A stretch of 64,000 nt of DNA from Meconema thalassinum (Eukaryota > Arthropoda > Insecta > Orthoptera > Tettigoniidae). The translations under genes and the position numbers were made by a program. The notes under the pieces were generated by a model. It did no database searches and was not told the origin of the DNA. It saw nothing but the letters and a program-made list of their open reading frames with translations. Of the stretch, positions 36,666 through 49,219 are shown piece after piece (position 1 is the first letter of the stretch; each line of letters starts with the position of its first letter). The DNA is taken from contig CAMPQE020000054.1 in the NCBI GenBank assembly GCA_946902985.2, positions 124,001 to 188,000 on the forward strand, written 5' to 3'.

Positions 36666-37350
36666 AATTACAAATACACTAGTTTAGCCATCACAATGAC
36701 ACTGGCTATGGGATAAGTACAAGGGGCTCGTTGACCACGATATCGTAAAGCACTGAAATGAATCATCATTAAACAACCAGAATGTATTGTATATACTCAT
36801 CTTCAAATCAAAACCTCATGTTACTCAACAGACGTCATCGTTTTATGTGCTCAGTGTGGATAAATTTACATTTGGGTCATATTGTCTAATACTAGGGAGT
36901 GGAAGCAAACAACTGAAAAGTAACATTCAACTGCTGGTATTGATACCGTCCGCACTCAGCGCCAGCCGACGCTAGAGCCTCCTAGCGGCTGGACCATACA
37001 AACTCCACAAGTCACGTCACTTTCTCTTCTATACGATATGGTTTAGCTAACACTGGAGGTGAAGTATGTGTGCTAAAGAAGAACTGACGTGATACGGAAT
37101 TGGTTCGTTTTTAATACTTTATTCTGAAGGGGAGCAACAGTACAGGTTTAGCCTTGCTTTACTTGTCCCTCAGATGGTGCTGACATTATTAACAATAGTC
37201 AAATAATATTTAATCTATACTCTGCTGCAAGCAACGGGAAACTATAAACGTAACGTTCTTGCCGACCAAAAGGAATAAGAAGCTCTTAAATTGACTTCGT
37301 TATGATCAAGCTGATTTTCCAAAACCTGGCTTTTGATTGCAAAGAAAACT

Positions 37351-38874
37351 CAAGTAGTTCCGTGAAGAACTATACAGCCTATTTTCATATATCCTACTTA
37401 TGTTAATTGCCTTGATCTAAATACAATATTTCAGGTTGATTGCTGTAATAGATTCGTAGATATTGAGAACCGACTAAATATTTCGGATGGTCGCCATGTT
37501 GATTTTTATATATGTAGGTCCTAGAGTTAGGTACTGTTACATGAAGATTATTGTGCACGTGTAGCATTCAAACTTTAATCGCATGATTAGGACACAAGAA
37601 GTAACAAGCTGATTTTAAAATTTCGCTCAGCTGCCATTTTGTGGTTATGGAAACAATTGAAATAAATTAGATGCCAGTGGATTAACATTCGTTTAAGGGT
37701 TTACTGTACCAAGTTTCACTGCACTCGGATGGTTACATTGCGAGAAACATCCATGTGAATATTTATACTTCGCGTCGCCTCCATGTTGGATTTGTGATCT
37801 CCAGGTTATTTAAAGTCCTATAGGTGAACTTAAGTTCACAGCCCCTATGAACATAAAAAATCAGTTTGATTGCTATAATAGATTCGTAGATATTCAGAAC
37901 CGTCTAAATATTTCGGATGGTCGCCATGTTGGATTGTTAAATGTATAGGCCATAGAGTCATGTACCATTAAAATAAAATTATTGCGTAGGTTCATTATTC
38001 AAACTTTCACTTCGATCGCATGATTACGACACAAAAAATAAACACTTAATTTTAAAATTCGCACAGCCGCCATCTTGAGGTTATGTAAACAATGGAACTA
38101 AATTAGATACCAGTTTATTACACTGTGTATAGCCATTTCCTGTACCAAGTTTAATTGCGTTAGGAACATTGAATCGCGATAAAGGTCTATTTAAAATTTT
38201 CAAATTCGCTTGGCCGCCATGTTCGTTTTGTTATTAACCGGTTTCTGAAAGTCCTATAAATGAAATTCCAGTAGTGCCCATTATCTCCGTACAAAGTTTC
38301 AGGGTGATACCGTTCATAGTTTCAGAAATATAGAATGCCGGTGAAATATTTCGCACAGCCGCCATCTTGTGGTTATGCAAACAATTGATCATAGTTATAT
38401 GTCGGTGAATTACAATGTGTATAAACATATACTCTACCAAGTTTTATTGCGTTTCGTTGGTTAAATCGCGAGAAACGTCTATATAAAAGTTGCAACTTCG
38501 CTTGGCAGCCATGTTGGTTTGGTAGTTACCAGTTTTTCAAAAGTTACATAGGTGAACTTCTTGTAGTTCCTTTTATCACCGTAAAAATTCCAGGAAGATA
38601 TCGGGAACTGTTTCGGAGATATTGAATGCTGGTGAAATATTTCGCACAACCGCCATGTTGGATTGGTGAGACGTAACAACATTTGAAGGGCACAGTGGGG
38701 GTCGTTCGGAATAGTGCTATGAACTTACCGAGTTTCATTGAAATCGCTCCAGCCGTTTATATTTTATTAGGGACACACACTCACACACACTCCTCACACA
38801 CACACACGCACACACACATGGACAAAAGGTGATCTCATAAGCCTATTTTTTTCAAAATTGAAAATAGGCTAAAA
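37351..38874 (+). mobile_element. Hairpin-ended tandem-repeat element (E2)
   Basis: It starts 'caagtagttccgtgaagaac', holds ~300-430-bp repeated modules (each with a 'gccgccatcttg' or 'gccatgttgg' block and 'ttgattgctgtaatagattcg'), then CA repeats (38770-38820) and the terminal hairpin AAGCCTATTTT...AAAATAGGCT. There is no coding frame. The flanks 37215-37350 and 38875-38945 are also absent from duplicon A, so E2 sits inside another B-specific segment. Confidence 0.65.
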
Positions 38875-39119
38875 AGGCTTTGGGTGCAACATTATCTCTG
38901 CCGAATATCCGGTTGTTATGATTTATATGGTACAAGGAGGAACTACAGTGTGAACTTCAAGAAATAATACAACTAAATCTGTGGAAGGATAGTAAGCGTA
39001 GACAGACTAGGTGGTCACTCAGGGTATATTAGAATTAATGGATAAAAAACTGAAAAACAAGAACGCGCGGAATGAAAGGCAAAAACCATAATTCAGCCTA
39101 CTGAATGATCAGGTCAACA

Positions 39120-39345
39120 AGACTAGCTCATGATGTATTGGTTAGCCTAGTTGTCTGTCGCTTCGGAAGTTGGGATTCGATTTCTGGCTCTGCCTTGATT
39201 TGTAATTCTGGTCGGAGGGCTGGATCGGGGTACACTCAGGCTGTTGAGGCAAATTTGAGAAGAGGTGGATTCGATTCCCTCGCCGGCGACCCACAAAGTT
39301 CTTTTTCCGCGTCTCCTTTTTATTCTCCAGGCAAACGAGATTTTA
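39120..39345 (+). repeat. tRNA-derived SINE (copy in duplicon B)
   Basis: The orthologous copy of 13921-14130. It has the same A-box and B-box-like blocks and body, and is slightly better preserved (ccctcgccggcgacccac). Confidence 0.7.
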
Positions 39346-39887
39346 TATAGGGACTGATTTTGATTGGACACTAGAAGGCCTATGTGTTTTAGAACCAGCA
39401 GACATTGGTGATATCCCTGAGTTACTACGTTGTATATGGGCACAGCATCTCATCAGTTTATTTCTCTTATGTTGGATTTTTGACGGACATATCGAGGGTG
39501 ACATAAGTTTTTTTTTTTCCGGAAGTATAATATTATGCCTAAACCTAGCAAAGTAGCTGACGGATGGGAAGATTGTCATTGGATTGAATTTCATGATTCA
39601 TGCTACTAAATTTTTGATTATGAAAACACAGTAATCACGATGCACAGATTGAGAACGACCCTTGGTAGGAAACTAGCTGAGCGAACTATACCAGCGACAC
39701 TCATCTAAACATGGTGAACTATTTCCGGGTTGAGAATTTGCATAGTTTCAAAGCTTTTTCAATCTTGAACATTGATCTAATTGCTTGAGGTTGAGAGTCT
39801 AGTGATATGAGTAGAGTTTACCTTTAAGGCAGTTAGACACAAAGTTACAAAATTCAAGTTATTGACTTTGACAGATTATAGATGAAA

Positions 39888-41268
39888 CAAGTAGTTCCGT
39901 GAAGAACTATACAGCCTATTTTCATATATCCTATTCATGTTCATTGCTTCTATCAATATAAAAAATCAGTTTGATTGCTGTAAGGGATTCGTATATATTG
40001 AGAACCGTCTATATATTTCGGATGGTCGCCATGTTGGATTTTTATATATGTAGTTCCTAGAGCAGTGGTCGCCAAACTTTTGAGCCAGTGAGCCACCATA
40101 GCATTCATAAATCTTCTATGAGCTACCAAGGAATACTGGGCCAAAGAAAGTACGCAACATTGTATTCAAATATTCTGTTTATTGCCTAAAAACATACATT
40201 TCTAGTATTAATCAAATAACAATGAAGATGGAAACTATTACAAAAAGTTTCTAAACTTACATGTTAATGAGGGGAGTGGAACTGTTTTTAGCCATCAAGT
40301 ATCTTCTTGTACTTTGGAGAGTATGTTGTAGCCGCCATTCTGATGCAGTTATCCAAGTGTCCATTGGTCAGTCTGTTACTATATTTATTTTTAATGAACT
40401 TCATAGAGGAAAATGTTTTGATTCACATAAGAATGTAGAGCTGAACATCGCTTTCAACCTCAATCCAACTTGAACAAGAGTTATCTTCCCGATTGAGACA
40501 CTCCCATTACAAAGTTAACAAGTAATCGGTCTCCCATTCTGCATGAAACTGATATAATTTCGGCTTTTTGCTTGAACTAGCCATTCTAACAACACACAAG
40601 AAACAACGTGCACGCATGAACTGATCACACACAACACAGACGTAACCTCACTCTGCCACAGCTTGTAACCGCACGCAACTCAGGGTTGCCAACTTGCCAT
40701 TTCAGTGTGTAGCCGCGAGCTATCCAAAATTACTCCGCGAGCTACCGGTGGCTCGCGATCCACAGTTTGGCGATCTCTGTCCTAGTGTTATGTACTATTA
40801 CATGAAGATTATTGTGTAGGTGAAGTATTCAAACTTCAATCTCTTGATTAGGACACAAGAAATAAAATCGAGATTTTAAAATGATGCACAGTTGCCATCT
40901 TGTGGTTATGAAAACAATTGAAATAAATTAGATGCCAGTGGATCAAAGTTTCTATACGCATTTCCCGTACCAAGGTTTACTGCGCTCGTATGGTGAAATC
41001 TTGAGAAAAGTATATTCAAATGTTTCATCTTCGCTTGGCCACCATGTTTGTTTTGTACTTTACAGTATTTTGAAAGATGTTGGATTGGTGAGACGTATAC
41101 AATTTGAAGGGCACGTTTATGGTCGACCGAAATGGTACTATGACCTCACCGAGTTTCATTGAAATCGCTCCAGCAACTTGGAAGTTATAAGGGGAAACGC
41201 ACACACACACACAAGGACAAAAGGTGATCTCATAAGCCCATTTTGTTATCAATGAAATTGGCTAAAAA
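39888..41268 (+). mobile_element. Hairpin-ended tandem-repeat element (E3), carrying a hAT-type MITE
   Basis: The ends are defined by comparison with duplicon A, where 'atgaaa|agagtaaatc' is uninterrupted (about 20000). It starts CAAGTAGTTCCG and ends with the CA tract, 'acaaaaggtgatctcataagcc' and a partly mispaired terminal hairpin. A 717-bp MITE is nested at 40063-40779. There is no coding frame. Confidence 0.7.
40063..40779. mobile_element. hAT-type MITE
   Basis: Terminal inverted repeats CAGTGGTCGCCAAACT (left) and, read inverted, CAGAGATCGCCAAACT (right) bound a 717-bp sequence without transposase. The 8-bp target duplication is tcctagag (40055-40062) and tcctagtg (40780-40787), one mismatch. 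The 8-bp duplication and CAG...CTG ends are typical of hAT elements. The sister element E2 shows the uninterrupted sequence at about 37515. Confidence 0.85.
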
Positions 41269-41359
41269 GAGTAAATCCCCCGTTGCGCCTAGCCAATAGT
41301 TGTACTTTTACATTTAGCATAGATTATCTCGTTGGTGGAATTGATATTTGACATCAAAA

Positions 41360-43124
41360 CAAGTTGTTCCTTGAAGAACTATATAGCCTATTTTCATATA
41401 TCCTACTAATATTAATTGCCTCTATCAACATACAAATTGTCAGTTTGATTGCTTTAATAGATTCGTAGATATTTAGAACCGTCTAAATATTTTGAATGGT
41501 CACCATGTTAGACTTTTATATCATAGGCCTTAGATTTATGCACTATTAGTTGAAGATTATTGTGTAGGTGTTATATTCAACTTCAATCGTATGATTCGGA
41601 CAGAAGACATATAAGCGGGATTTAAAAATTTCGCTCAGCCGCCATCTTGTGGTTATGAAAATAATTTAAATGAATTAGATGCCAGTCGATTAAAATTTGT
41701 ACAAGCATATACCGTATCAAGTTTCCCTGCGCTCGGTTGGTTAAAACGCAAAAAACGTTCATTTGAATATTTAAATTTCGCTTTGCTGCCATGTTGGATT
41801 TGTGCTTGCCAGGTTATTGAACGCCCCTTAGGTGAACTTATGCTCATAGCCTCTATACACTTACAACATTTAAGTTTGATTGCTGTAGTAGATTAATAGA
41901 TACTGAGAACCGTCTAAATATTTCAGATGGTCGCCATGTAGGCCATAGAGTTATGTACTATTAGATGATGATTATTGTTTACGTTCATTATACAAATGTT
42001 GATTTCGAACCCATGATTAGAACACAAGAAAAAAAAATATTTTGAAATTCGCACAGCCGCCATCTTGACGTTACGTAATCAATCGAACTAAATCAGATAC
42101 CAGTGCGTTTCAATGTGTACAAACATTTGCTGTACGTAGTTTCATTCCATTTGGATCATTAAATTGCGAGAAAAGTCTATTTTAAACTTTCAACTTTGAC
42201 TTGATCGCCATGTTCGATTTGTAGATAACCGGTTTTGAGAGTCACATAGATGAACTTTCAGTAGTGCCCTTTATGCCCGTACAAAATGTCAGGGTGATAC
42301 CGGTAATAGTTTCAGAGATTTAGAATGCCGCTGATATATTTCGCACAGCCGCCAACTGCAGGTTATGTAAACAAATGAACAAAGTTAGATGTCAGTGCAT
42401 TACAAAGTGTATAAACATATACTGTACCAAGATCAGATGAATTGAATGGCTGGGACATGTCCTGAGAAGAGATGAGAAAATGGTGAAGACAGTGCTAGAA
42501 GGGAAGCCACAAGGTACGAGACCCCTGGGTAGACCAAATCTGAGGTGGATGGATGGAGTCAAAAAAGACTTGGAGACACTGGGGGCCAACGAGAACATGG
42601 CTAGCAACAGAGACCAATGGAAGAGGCTAAAGAGTGAGGCAATGAACCGACTTCAGTTCGTGTGGCCAACGAAGTAAATAAGTAAGTATCAAGTTTCATT
42701 GCGTTTCGTTGTTTAAATCGCAAGAAACGTCTATTTCAAAGTCACAACTTCGCTTGGCCACCATGTTGGTTTTGTAGTTACGAGGTTTACAAAAGTCACA
42801 TAGGTGAACATTTAGTAGGTCCCTATATCACCGTAAAAAATTCCAGGGAGATATCGGGAATAGTTTCGGAGATATTGCATACTGGTGACATATTTCGCAC
42901 AGCCGCAATGTTGGATTGGTGAGATGTAACAAAATTTGAAGGGCACGGTCAGGGTCGCCCGAAATACTGCTATGAACTTACCGAGTTTCATTGGAATCGC
43001 TCTAGCCATTCAGAAGTTATTAGGGGGGGGGACACAAAAAAAGCCATCACAAGCACAAACAGACAGACAAACGGACAAAATGTGATCTCATAAGCCTATT
43101 TTTTTTAATGAAAATAGGCATAAA
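41360..43124 (+). mobile_element. Hairpin-ended tandem-repeat element (E4)
   Basis: It is inserted where duplicon A has 'gacatcaattaaatgat' (about 20090). It starts CAAGTTGTTCC, has several 'gccgccatcttg' modules, a G8 run at 43024-43031 and the terminal hairpin at 43091-43124. A 5'-truncated LINE lies inside it (42429-42686). Confidence 0.7.
42429..42686 (+). pseudogene. Truncated LINE C-terminus inside E4
   Basis: The frame reads IEWLGHVLRRDEKM, then GRPNLRWMDGVKKDLE, and ends FVWPTK* at 42675-42677, followed by a TAAG-type tail. This is the C-terminal end of an RTE-like LINE. It interrupts the module phrase 'actgtaccaag|tttcattgcg', with a short caag repeat at both borders. Confidence 0.8.
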
Positions 43125-43962
43125 ATGATGATTCCCTGCCAGCGAGATAAAAATATAGCAGATTTCATTACTTGCAAATATTAAGAGAGCTGTTTAACTT
43201 ATCTATGCATGTTGGTTGGCTGACTGGCGGTCAATGCATGTCAGATTTCCGAAGTGAAATGCCATGTCCTGTTGTTCGTATTCCACGCAAAAAGGAGGTC
43301 CCGGTGGCTCATGATCGCATGATTAACGGTCACGTAAGACTAAAAGCTTACTTTAACTGGCAGTGCTGATAGAGCAATTATCACCACATGGCTTTCACAA
43401 AATGTCGGACGAGTGACGGCAGTCCCTTGTAGATAGACCGAGTGAGACTGCTGGCGGCCATTAGAAGAGTAACAAGTGAGAAGGCTCCCGACTAGCAAGG
43501 CGATCGTGGGGGAGAAGGAGGACATAAGGGTCACAAACGTAGAAAGCATAAATGGTAACATCATATATAGATGCAGCTAGTGGGAAGTTATTTTTGAGGC
43601 CGAGGTCTGGAGTGTGGTGCTATAATTATGTGAAACTTGGTTTATTCCTTCTGCAGGAACGGGAAAATAAGAGCATTTGTGGTGTTATCGGAGAATGTTG
43701 GAGATTGGGCGGCTAGATGGAGTAAGAAATGAGGTGTAATGAGATGAATGGGGTTAGATGTGTCTGGTGAGTGGTAATGAAAGGAAGAGATTGGCAGGGC
43801 TCATGTTTAGGCACCAGGAATAGCAAATTTTCAATAGTAATGGAAGCAAGAATAAACGACATGAACTATAGGCGTTAAGCAAGGTTAGAATATGTTAAAT
43901 ATATTGCTTCGGTGGTAAGGTTTAGAGGCAACGTAAAGACTGATTATTTATCTTAACAATGG

Positions 43963-46900
43963 TTCCGTGGGGGTTTGCCTGTTCCTCTATCGGGCGCGTC
44001 CCAGGTGGCGGATAGGGGGGCTCGCCGGACTTGTCCGGAGGGTTTGAGGGTAATAAAATACCTCTCGCGGACCAAAAACAGGCCCCTTGCCAGGGTTATG
44101 GTGAAGCTACGTTAGGCCTAGCAAGCCAGTAGTGGATATGAAACTGCTTTTAAAACGGGAACGGGCCTCGGAAAGGACAGATCTAAAGGAAGCAGACCTG
44201 GCTATGGAAATGGACTACGAATCGGAACTTTGAATATAACTACATTGACGGGAAGAGTGGAGGAGGTTGTGGATATGATGGAGAGGAGAAACCTGGATGT
44301 ACTCGGACTGGCAGAGACCAGATGGAGAGGGGTAGGAAGAAAAGAACTGAGAAATGGCTTGCAGCTATACTGGATAGGAAATGAGGAGGGGAAGAGAAAT
44401 GGAGTGGGAATGGTGGTGAGAGAAGGGCTGAGGGAGGAATTAAAGAGGGTAAGTGATAGAATAATTAGAGCCAGAATCACTGTGAAAGGTAGAAACCTGG
44501 ACATTCTGCAAGTCTATGCACCACAGGTGGGATGCACAGAAGGCGAGAAGGACGAGTTTGAAGAGGAGTTGCAGAAGCAGTTAGTGGGGAGAGACTTGAT
44601 AGTCATGGTAGACCTAAATGCCCATGTCGGAACTGATAGAAGAGGTTTTGAGGAAGTGATTGGTGGTGAAGGATGGGGAAACAGGAATAAGGAAGGAGAG
44701 AGATTGTTGGAACTGTGCAAGATAAATGGGCTAATGGTTGGAAACACATGGTACAAGAAGAGAGAGAGCCATAAAATTACTTGGTACAGCAGGGATTTGA
44801 CTAGGAAATCAGTGGTGGACTATATTCTATGCGGGAAGGAGACAAAGAAGAGTATCACGGATATAAGGGTAATACCTTCAGAAGCCCTGGACAGTGACCA
44901 CCGTTTGCTGGTCGCCAAGGTGAGAGGATTGAAGGAAAGGAGGAGAACTGAGAACCAAGAAAGAAGAATAAGGACATGGAAGCTGAAGGAGGATGGAAAT
45001 AAGGAGAAGTTCCAGATATTAGTGAGGAACAAATTACCGAAGGATGATCCGAAAACAGGTGAAGAAGAATGGAATAGGTTCAAGGACGTGTTGGTAGAAG
45101 CAGCGGAAGTCGTGTGTGGCAGAACTAGTGGAAAGAAAAGGTGGAAGGAAACACCATGGTGGAACCCCAGAACTAAGGAAGCAGTGAAAAAGAAAAATGA
45201 AGCATTCAGGAAATGGTTCCAACAGAGGACAGAAAGAACAAGAGAAGAATACCAAGAGCGGAAGAAAGAAGCAGGAGAAGTAGTGAAGGAAGAGAAAAAG
45301 AAATGGCTGGAGAAATGGACAGAAATGATGGAGGAGGACTGTGATGGCAGTAAGAAAGTGTTGTATGGAATGATAAAGGTAAAGAGAAGAGTTACAGGGG
45401 AAAATGTCAGAATGGTGGACAGGAATGGAAAGGAGGTCGAAAATATGGAAGAAGTAAAGGTTATCTGGAGAGAATACTTCAAGGAACTCCTAAATCCAAC
45501 TAAAACCAGCGTAGTGGACATTGTGGAGGAAGAAACAGACAGTGACCAAGACATTTCAGAGAAGGAATTGACATGGAAAGAAGTGGAGGAAGCATTAAAG
45601 AAGATGAAAGGGGGAAAGGCACCGGGAATAGACGAAGTGAGTGTGGAGATGGTGAGAGCAGCAGGGGTGATAGGAACACAGTGGCTCTTTCGAGTAATGA
45701 AAGTGATATGGAGGGAGAAGAAAATACCAGAGGACTGGAAAAGAGGGATATTAATACCCATATTTAAAAAGGGAAGTAGGAAGGAATGCAAGAACTACAG
45801 GGGAATTACACTCATGTGCCACTGCGCCAAAATATTTGAGAAGGTACTGGAGAGAAGAATTCGGACAGAAGTTGAAGATGGGCTGAGGGAAGAATAGTAT
45901 GGATTCAGGCCAGGAAGGTCAACAGTTGACCTCATCTTTGCAGTAAGACAGCTACAAGAACACCATTATGAATATGGGAAAGATCTGGTGATGACCTTCT
46001 TGGATATTGAGAAAGCATATGATAGTATTAATAGAAACAAGGTATGGGAAGCAATGAGAGCAAAAGCAGTGAACAAGGAGAGAGTGGCAAGAGTGAAAGC
46101 AATGTACGAGGGAAGCAAAAGCTGTGTAAAGGTGGGAAGAGAGAGAACGGAATGGTTTCAACTGGAGAGTGGTCTGAAACAGGGAAGTGCCCTCTCACCC
46201 CTGTTATTTATAGTGGTGATGGATGAAATCATACGAAAAGTGGTAAATAGCATTGGGGAAAGGAAAATGAAGGCAATGTTGTTTGCTGATGACCTTCTGG
46301 GGTATGGAGAGAGGATGAGGAAGAAGTACAAGAGCAATTAGATGAGTGGGAGAAGGTAGTGTTATCATATGGGATGAAGTTCTCAGCACAAAAGAGTGAA
46401 GTGGTCATCACAACGAGGAAGAAGAACAGACTGGATATGGGCATAACACTTGGAGGACAGCAGTTGCAGAAAGTAGAATGCTTCAAGTACTTGGGAAGCA
46501 TAATTGAAGAAAAGGGAGGCAATAGGATGGAAATAAATGAGAGGGGAAGGTGCGCAGATGGATTTTTCAAGAGTGTTAGGGGGATGATATGGAATAAAGA
46601 TGTACCACAAAAATGTAAAGGAATCATGTACAAGACCTACTTTGTGCCAATTTTGACATATGGTTCAGAAACATGGGTGATGATGGAAAGGGACAAGAAT
46701 AAAATACGAGCAGTGGAAATGAAGTTCCAGAGGAGTAGGGTAGGAATAACAAGAATGGACAGAGTAAGGAATGAGAGAGTCAGAGAGATGGTGAGAGAGG
46801 AACCATTGCAAAATAGAATAGAGCGATCTAGGCTGCAATGGTATGGACATGTGAGGAGGATGCGAGAGGAGAGGATACCGAAGAAGATGTTTGGAATGGA

Positions 46901-47092
46901 AATGACGGGAAGGAGGCCAAGGGGAAGACCAAGGGACAGATGGACAAAAGGAGTTAAGAAGAGTGTGGAGGAAAGAGGAGTGTGCTGGGACACAGTAAAT
47001 GACGAGAGATGGTGGATGGACAGGGAACGATGGAGAGGCTTATGTTCCAAGCAGACCCGACCAGCGGTTGGAAACTGCTCAAGATGATGATG
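43963..47092 (+). mobile_element. Near full-length APE-type LINE with 60-bp target duplication
   Basis: The 60 bases 43903-43962 are repeated without a mismatch at 47093-47152, and duplicon A has the single site (21332-21391). The element starts with a GC-rich 5' untranslated region (ttccgtgggggtttgcc...), carries one long coding region, and ends in an (ATG)n tail. The length of ~3.1 kb fits a complete RTE-like LINE. The second copy of this family is at 14890-17185. Confidence 0.92.
44230..47087 (+). pseudogene. LINE polyprotein: APE endonuclease and reverse transcriptase, two lesions
   Basis: The APE-like endonuclease fills the first ~230 codons: GTLNITTLTGR just upstream of 44230, then LGLAETRW, VDLNAHVG and SDHRLLV near 44895. 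After a basic linker comes the RT: NYRGITLM, FLDIEKAYDSI, GLKQGSALSPL and FADDL. The C-terminal part has YLGSII, MDRVRNERVREM and GRPRDRW. The frame is open upstream of 44230 without an obvious ATG. It is broken by TAG at 45895-45897 (a CAG to TAG change before YGFRPGRST) and by a small indel right after FADDL (~46300). Downstream, 46359-47087 is intact. Confidence 0.9.
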
Positions 47093-47750
47093 ATTGCTTC
47101 GGTGGTAAGGTTTAGAGGCAACGTAAAGACTGATTATTTATCTTAACAATGGGAGAAATGTAGTGCAGTATTGAAACTCAAACGCCAACGACAATAAAGT
47201 CAAACACAGCGACATCTGTTAAGTATTCTTATCACTCAGCATTTTAGCCGCATTGCGAGACTTCAGCTCAATGATGCGCAAGAAGAGACACTATTACATA
47301 AATTTGCTCATCGGTGATCCATAGCCGAAGGTTAGCAGGGATGCGAAGGGTGCAAACTTAAACACCTTGTCCTTTATTGCATGCGGCATGCAGGAATCTA
47401 ACGCCTATGGATCAGAAGAATGTGGTGGATAAGAAACAATCCCAACACTAATGCTCACGGAGCTATGACCCCAGAGTTTCCAACAAGACCACAATATTTT
47501 CTGTCAATTTAAATTCAATTTCAAAACACTCACACTGTGTGAAAAGCATATTATTGATCAATAAAAGCGGAATTAGTTCCCAATATGTTTTAAAGACTTA
47601 TTTCCTGGTAGCGATATTAATGTAAGTTTCTCCAATTATAGTTTCTTTACTTTGAAATCTATACCTTGACTATTATTTCACTTCCTATAATAATGTACCA
47701 TATTTCAATCCATTAGTACTAACTACTTCTGGCTGATAGGTCCTGATACG

Positions 47751-48073
47751 TTGAATCCGGCTGCAATGAAGATATATGATGATGGTAATTGTGGAAGACA
47801 ATATACTAACACTTACTCTACAGAAAAATGTTGTATAAAGCAAAAAGTGAAAAAATATTCATGTAGCGAATTCGAAGCTAAGTTTACTTCGAGAAGAAAT
47901 TTAAACACACACATGCTAATCCATAGCGGAAAGAAGCCGCATTCATGTAGCGTATGTAAAGCTAAGTTTACTTTGAGGGCCACTTTGAAGACACACATGA
48001 TAGTTCATAGCGGAAAGAAGCCGCATTCATGTAGCGTATGTGAAGCCAAATTTACTCGAAGTGAAAATTTGAA
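47751..48073 (+). pseudogene. C2H2 zinc-finger protein copy B, 5' part
   Basis: It is the paralogue of 21933-22734. The leader (NPAAMKIYDDG...) is followed by three fingers. The first has lost its second Cys (CSEFEAKF); the third is cut after its CxxC half by a LINE inserted at 48073/48074. Where copy A has an acceptor-like ttcag, this copy has ttctgg, so the splice acceptor is lost. The candidate upstream exon at 6623 lies outside the duplicated block. Together these indicate a dead copy. The remaining fingers continue at 50908. Confidence 0.85.
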
Positions 48074-48079
48074 ATACTT

Positions 48080-49219
48080 TTGTGGAATGTAGAGGGTCTG
48101 AGAGGCAAAATCTGCACAGCGCCTGAAGATATCTGGATAAAGAGCGACATAATGGTGGCCACTGAAACCTTCCTGACAGAACCTCTGAACTTCACGAGCC
48201 ACTACGCAATTCACTCTCTCGCCAAGTCAAACCCAAGAGGCAGACCAGAGGGAGGAGTCTCCATAATTTTCAAACCTTCCATAGGGAAAATTGAAGGCTC
48301 GATAAAAGAAGAGAACCTAGTAATAATGAAAACCCCAAACCTAACAATAATAGGTATATACATCACATACGGATCTTCCCTAGAAGACACAATAGAAATA
48401 ATAGCAGGGGCGATTGCCCGAACAAAGACAGACAAAAACGTCATCCTGGCAGGAGATTTTAACTGCAGAATAGACAAGCCCAACAACAAAACAAGAGCTA
48501 TGTTGGATATGTTACAAGAAGAAGGCTACTCTCTTATAAACAAAGCAAATGAAATAACGTACATAGCCCACAATGGCACAAGTACCATCGACCTAGTTTT
48601 TTACAGAGGAAGCAACATCTCCATCCAAAACCAACAGGGACTCTGGAAGTCATCCTGCACCCCACTGACAAAACATATACCTATCAGGACCAATATTATA
48701 GTCGGAAATACTAAAGAGGAAATACCGAACCTACTAACCCACAAGAGCTCCAGAAAGATTGACGCAAATGCCCTAAGCAACAACGCACAAGCAATGGAGG
48801 CAACAAAACAATGCCTTAACGAAAACAATCTCAACCAAGCCCTGACAACAATTCAGGAGGCCATACGAGCATCAACAATCCCAATCAACCAAAGAAGAGC
48901 TAAACCATGGTTTGATACGGAATGCTACACACTTAGAAATGAAGTCCTCCTAAAACTACACATGGCCAAACTAGACAACACAAAAGGTCTTCTAGAAGAA
49001 TATGCAGCACAAAGAAAGGAATATAAAACTCTCCTGAAAAAGAAAAAGGCTCAATACATAGAAAAACAAGCCTTAATGGAGGCAGAAGAAGCACTAAAAG
49101 ACCCCTTCATAGCCATCAGAAAAAAAGACTACGAGGAAATCTGGCCAAATTCATATGGATATATGGGAAAATCACTTCTCACAAGTACTGAACATAACTC
49201 AGTCACAAGCGGCGTATAA
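48080..49219 (+). CDS. LINE apurinic-type endonuclease and linker
   Basis: The frame opens MWNVEGLRGKI, the first strand of APE-type endonucleases. It continues with VATETFL (catalytic Glu), the AGDFNCRID block (the GDFN motif) and NGTSTIDLVFY. The expected final SDH block is replaced by TPLTKHIPI, so the catalytic His region may be altered. After a Lys-rich linker it runs out at 49219, where the RT frame (from 49155) has already begun in another phase. A frameshift between 49140 and 49190 is likely, because the 'W..HF..VLN' block before RT lies in the second frame. A natural overlap cannot be excluded. Confidence 0.8.
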   Translation: MWNVEGLRGKICTAPEDIWIKSDIMVATETFLTEPLNFTSHYAIHSLAKSNPRGRPEGGVSIIFKPSIGKIEGSIKEENLVIMKTPNLTIIGIYITYGSSLEDTIEIIAGAIARTKTDKNVILAGDFNCRIDKPNNKTRAMLDMLQEEGYSLINKANEITYIAHNGTSTIDLVFYRGSNISIQNQQGLWKSSCTPLTKHIPIRTNIIVGNTKEEIPNLLTHKSSRKIDANALSNNAQAMEATKQCLNENNLNQALTTIQEAIRASTIPINQRRAKPWFDTECYTLRNEVLLKLHMAKLDNTKGLLEEYAAQRKEYKTLLKKKKAQYIEKQALMEAEEALKDPFIAIRKKDYEEIWPNSYGYMGKSLLTSTEHNSVTSGV

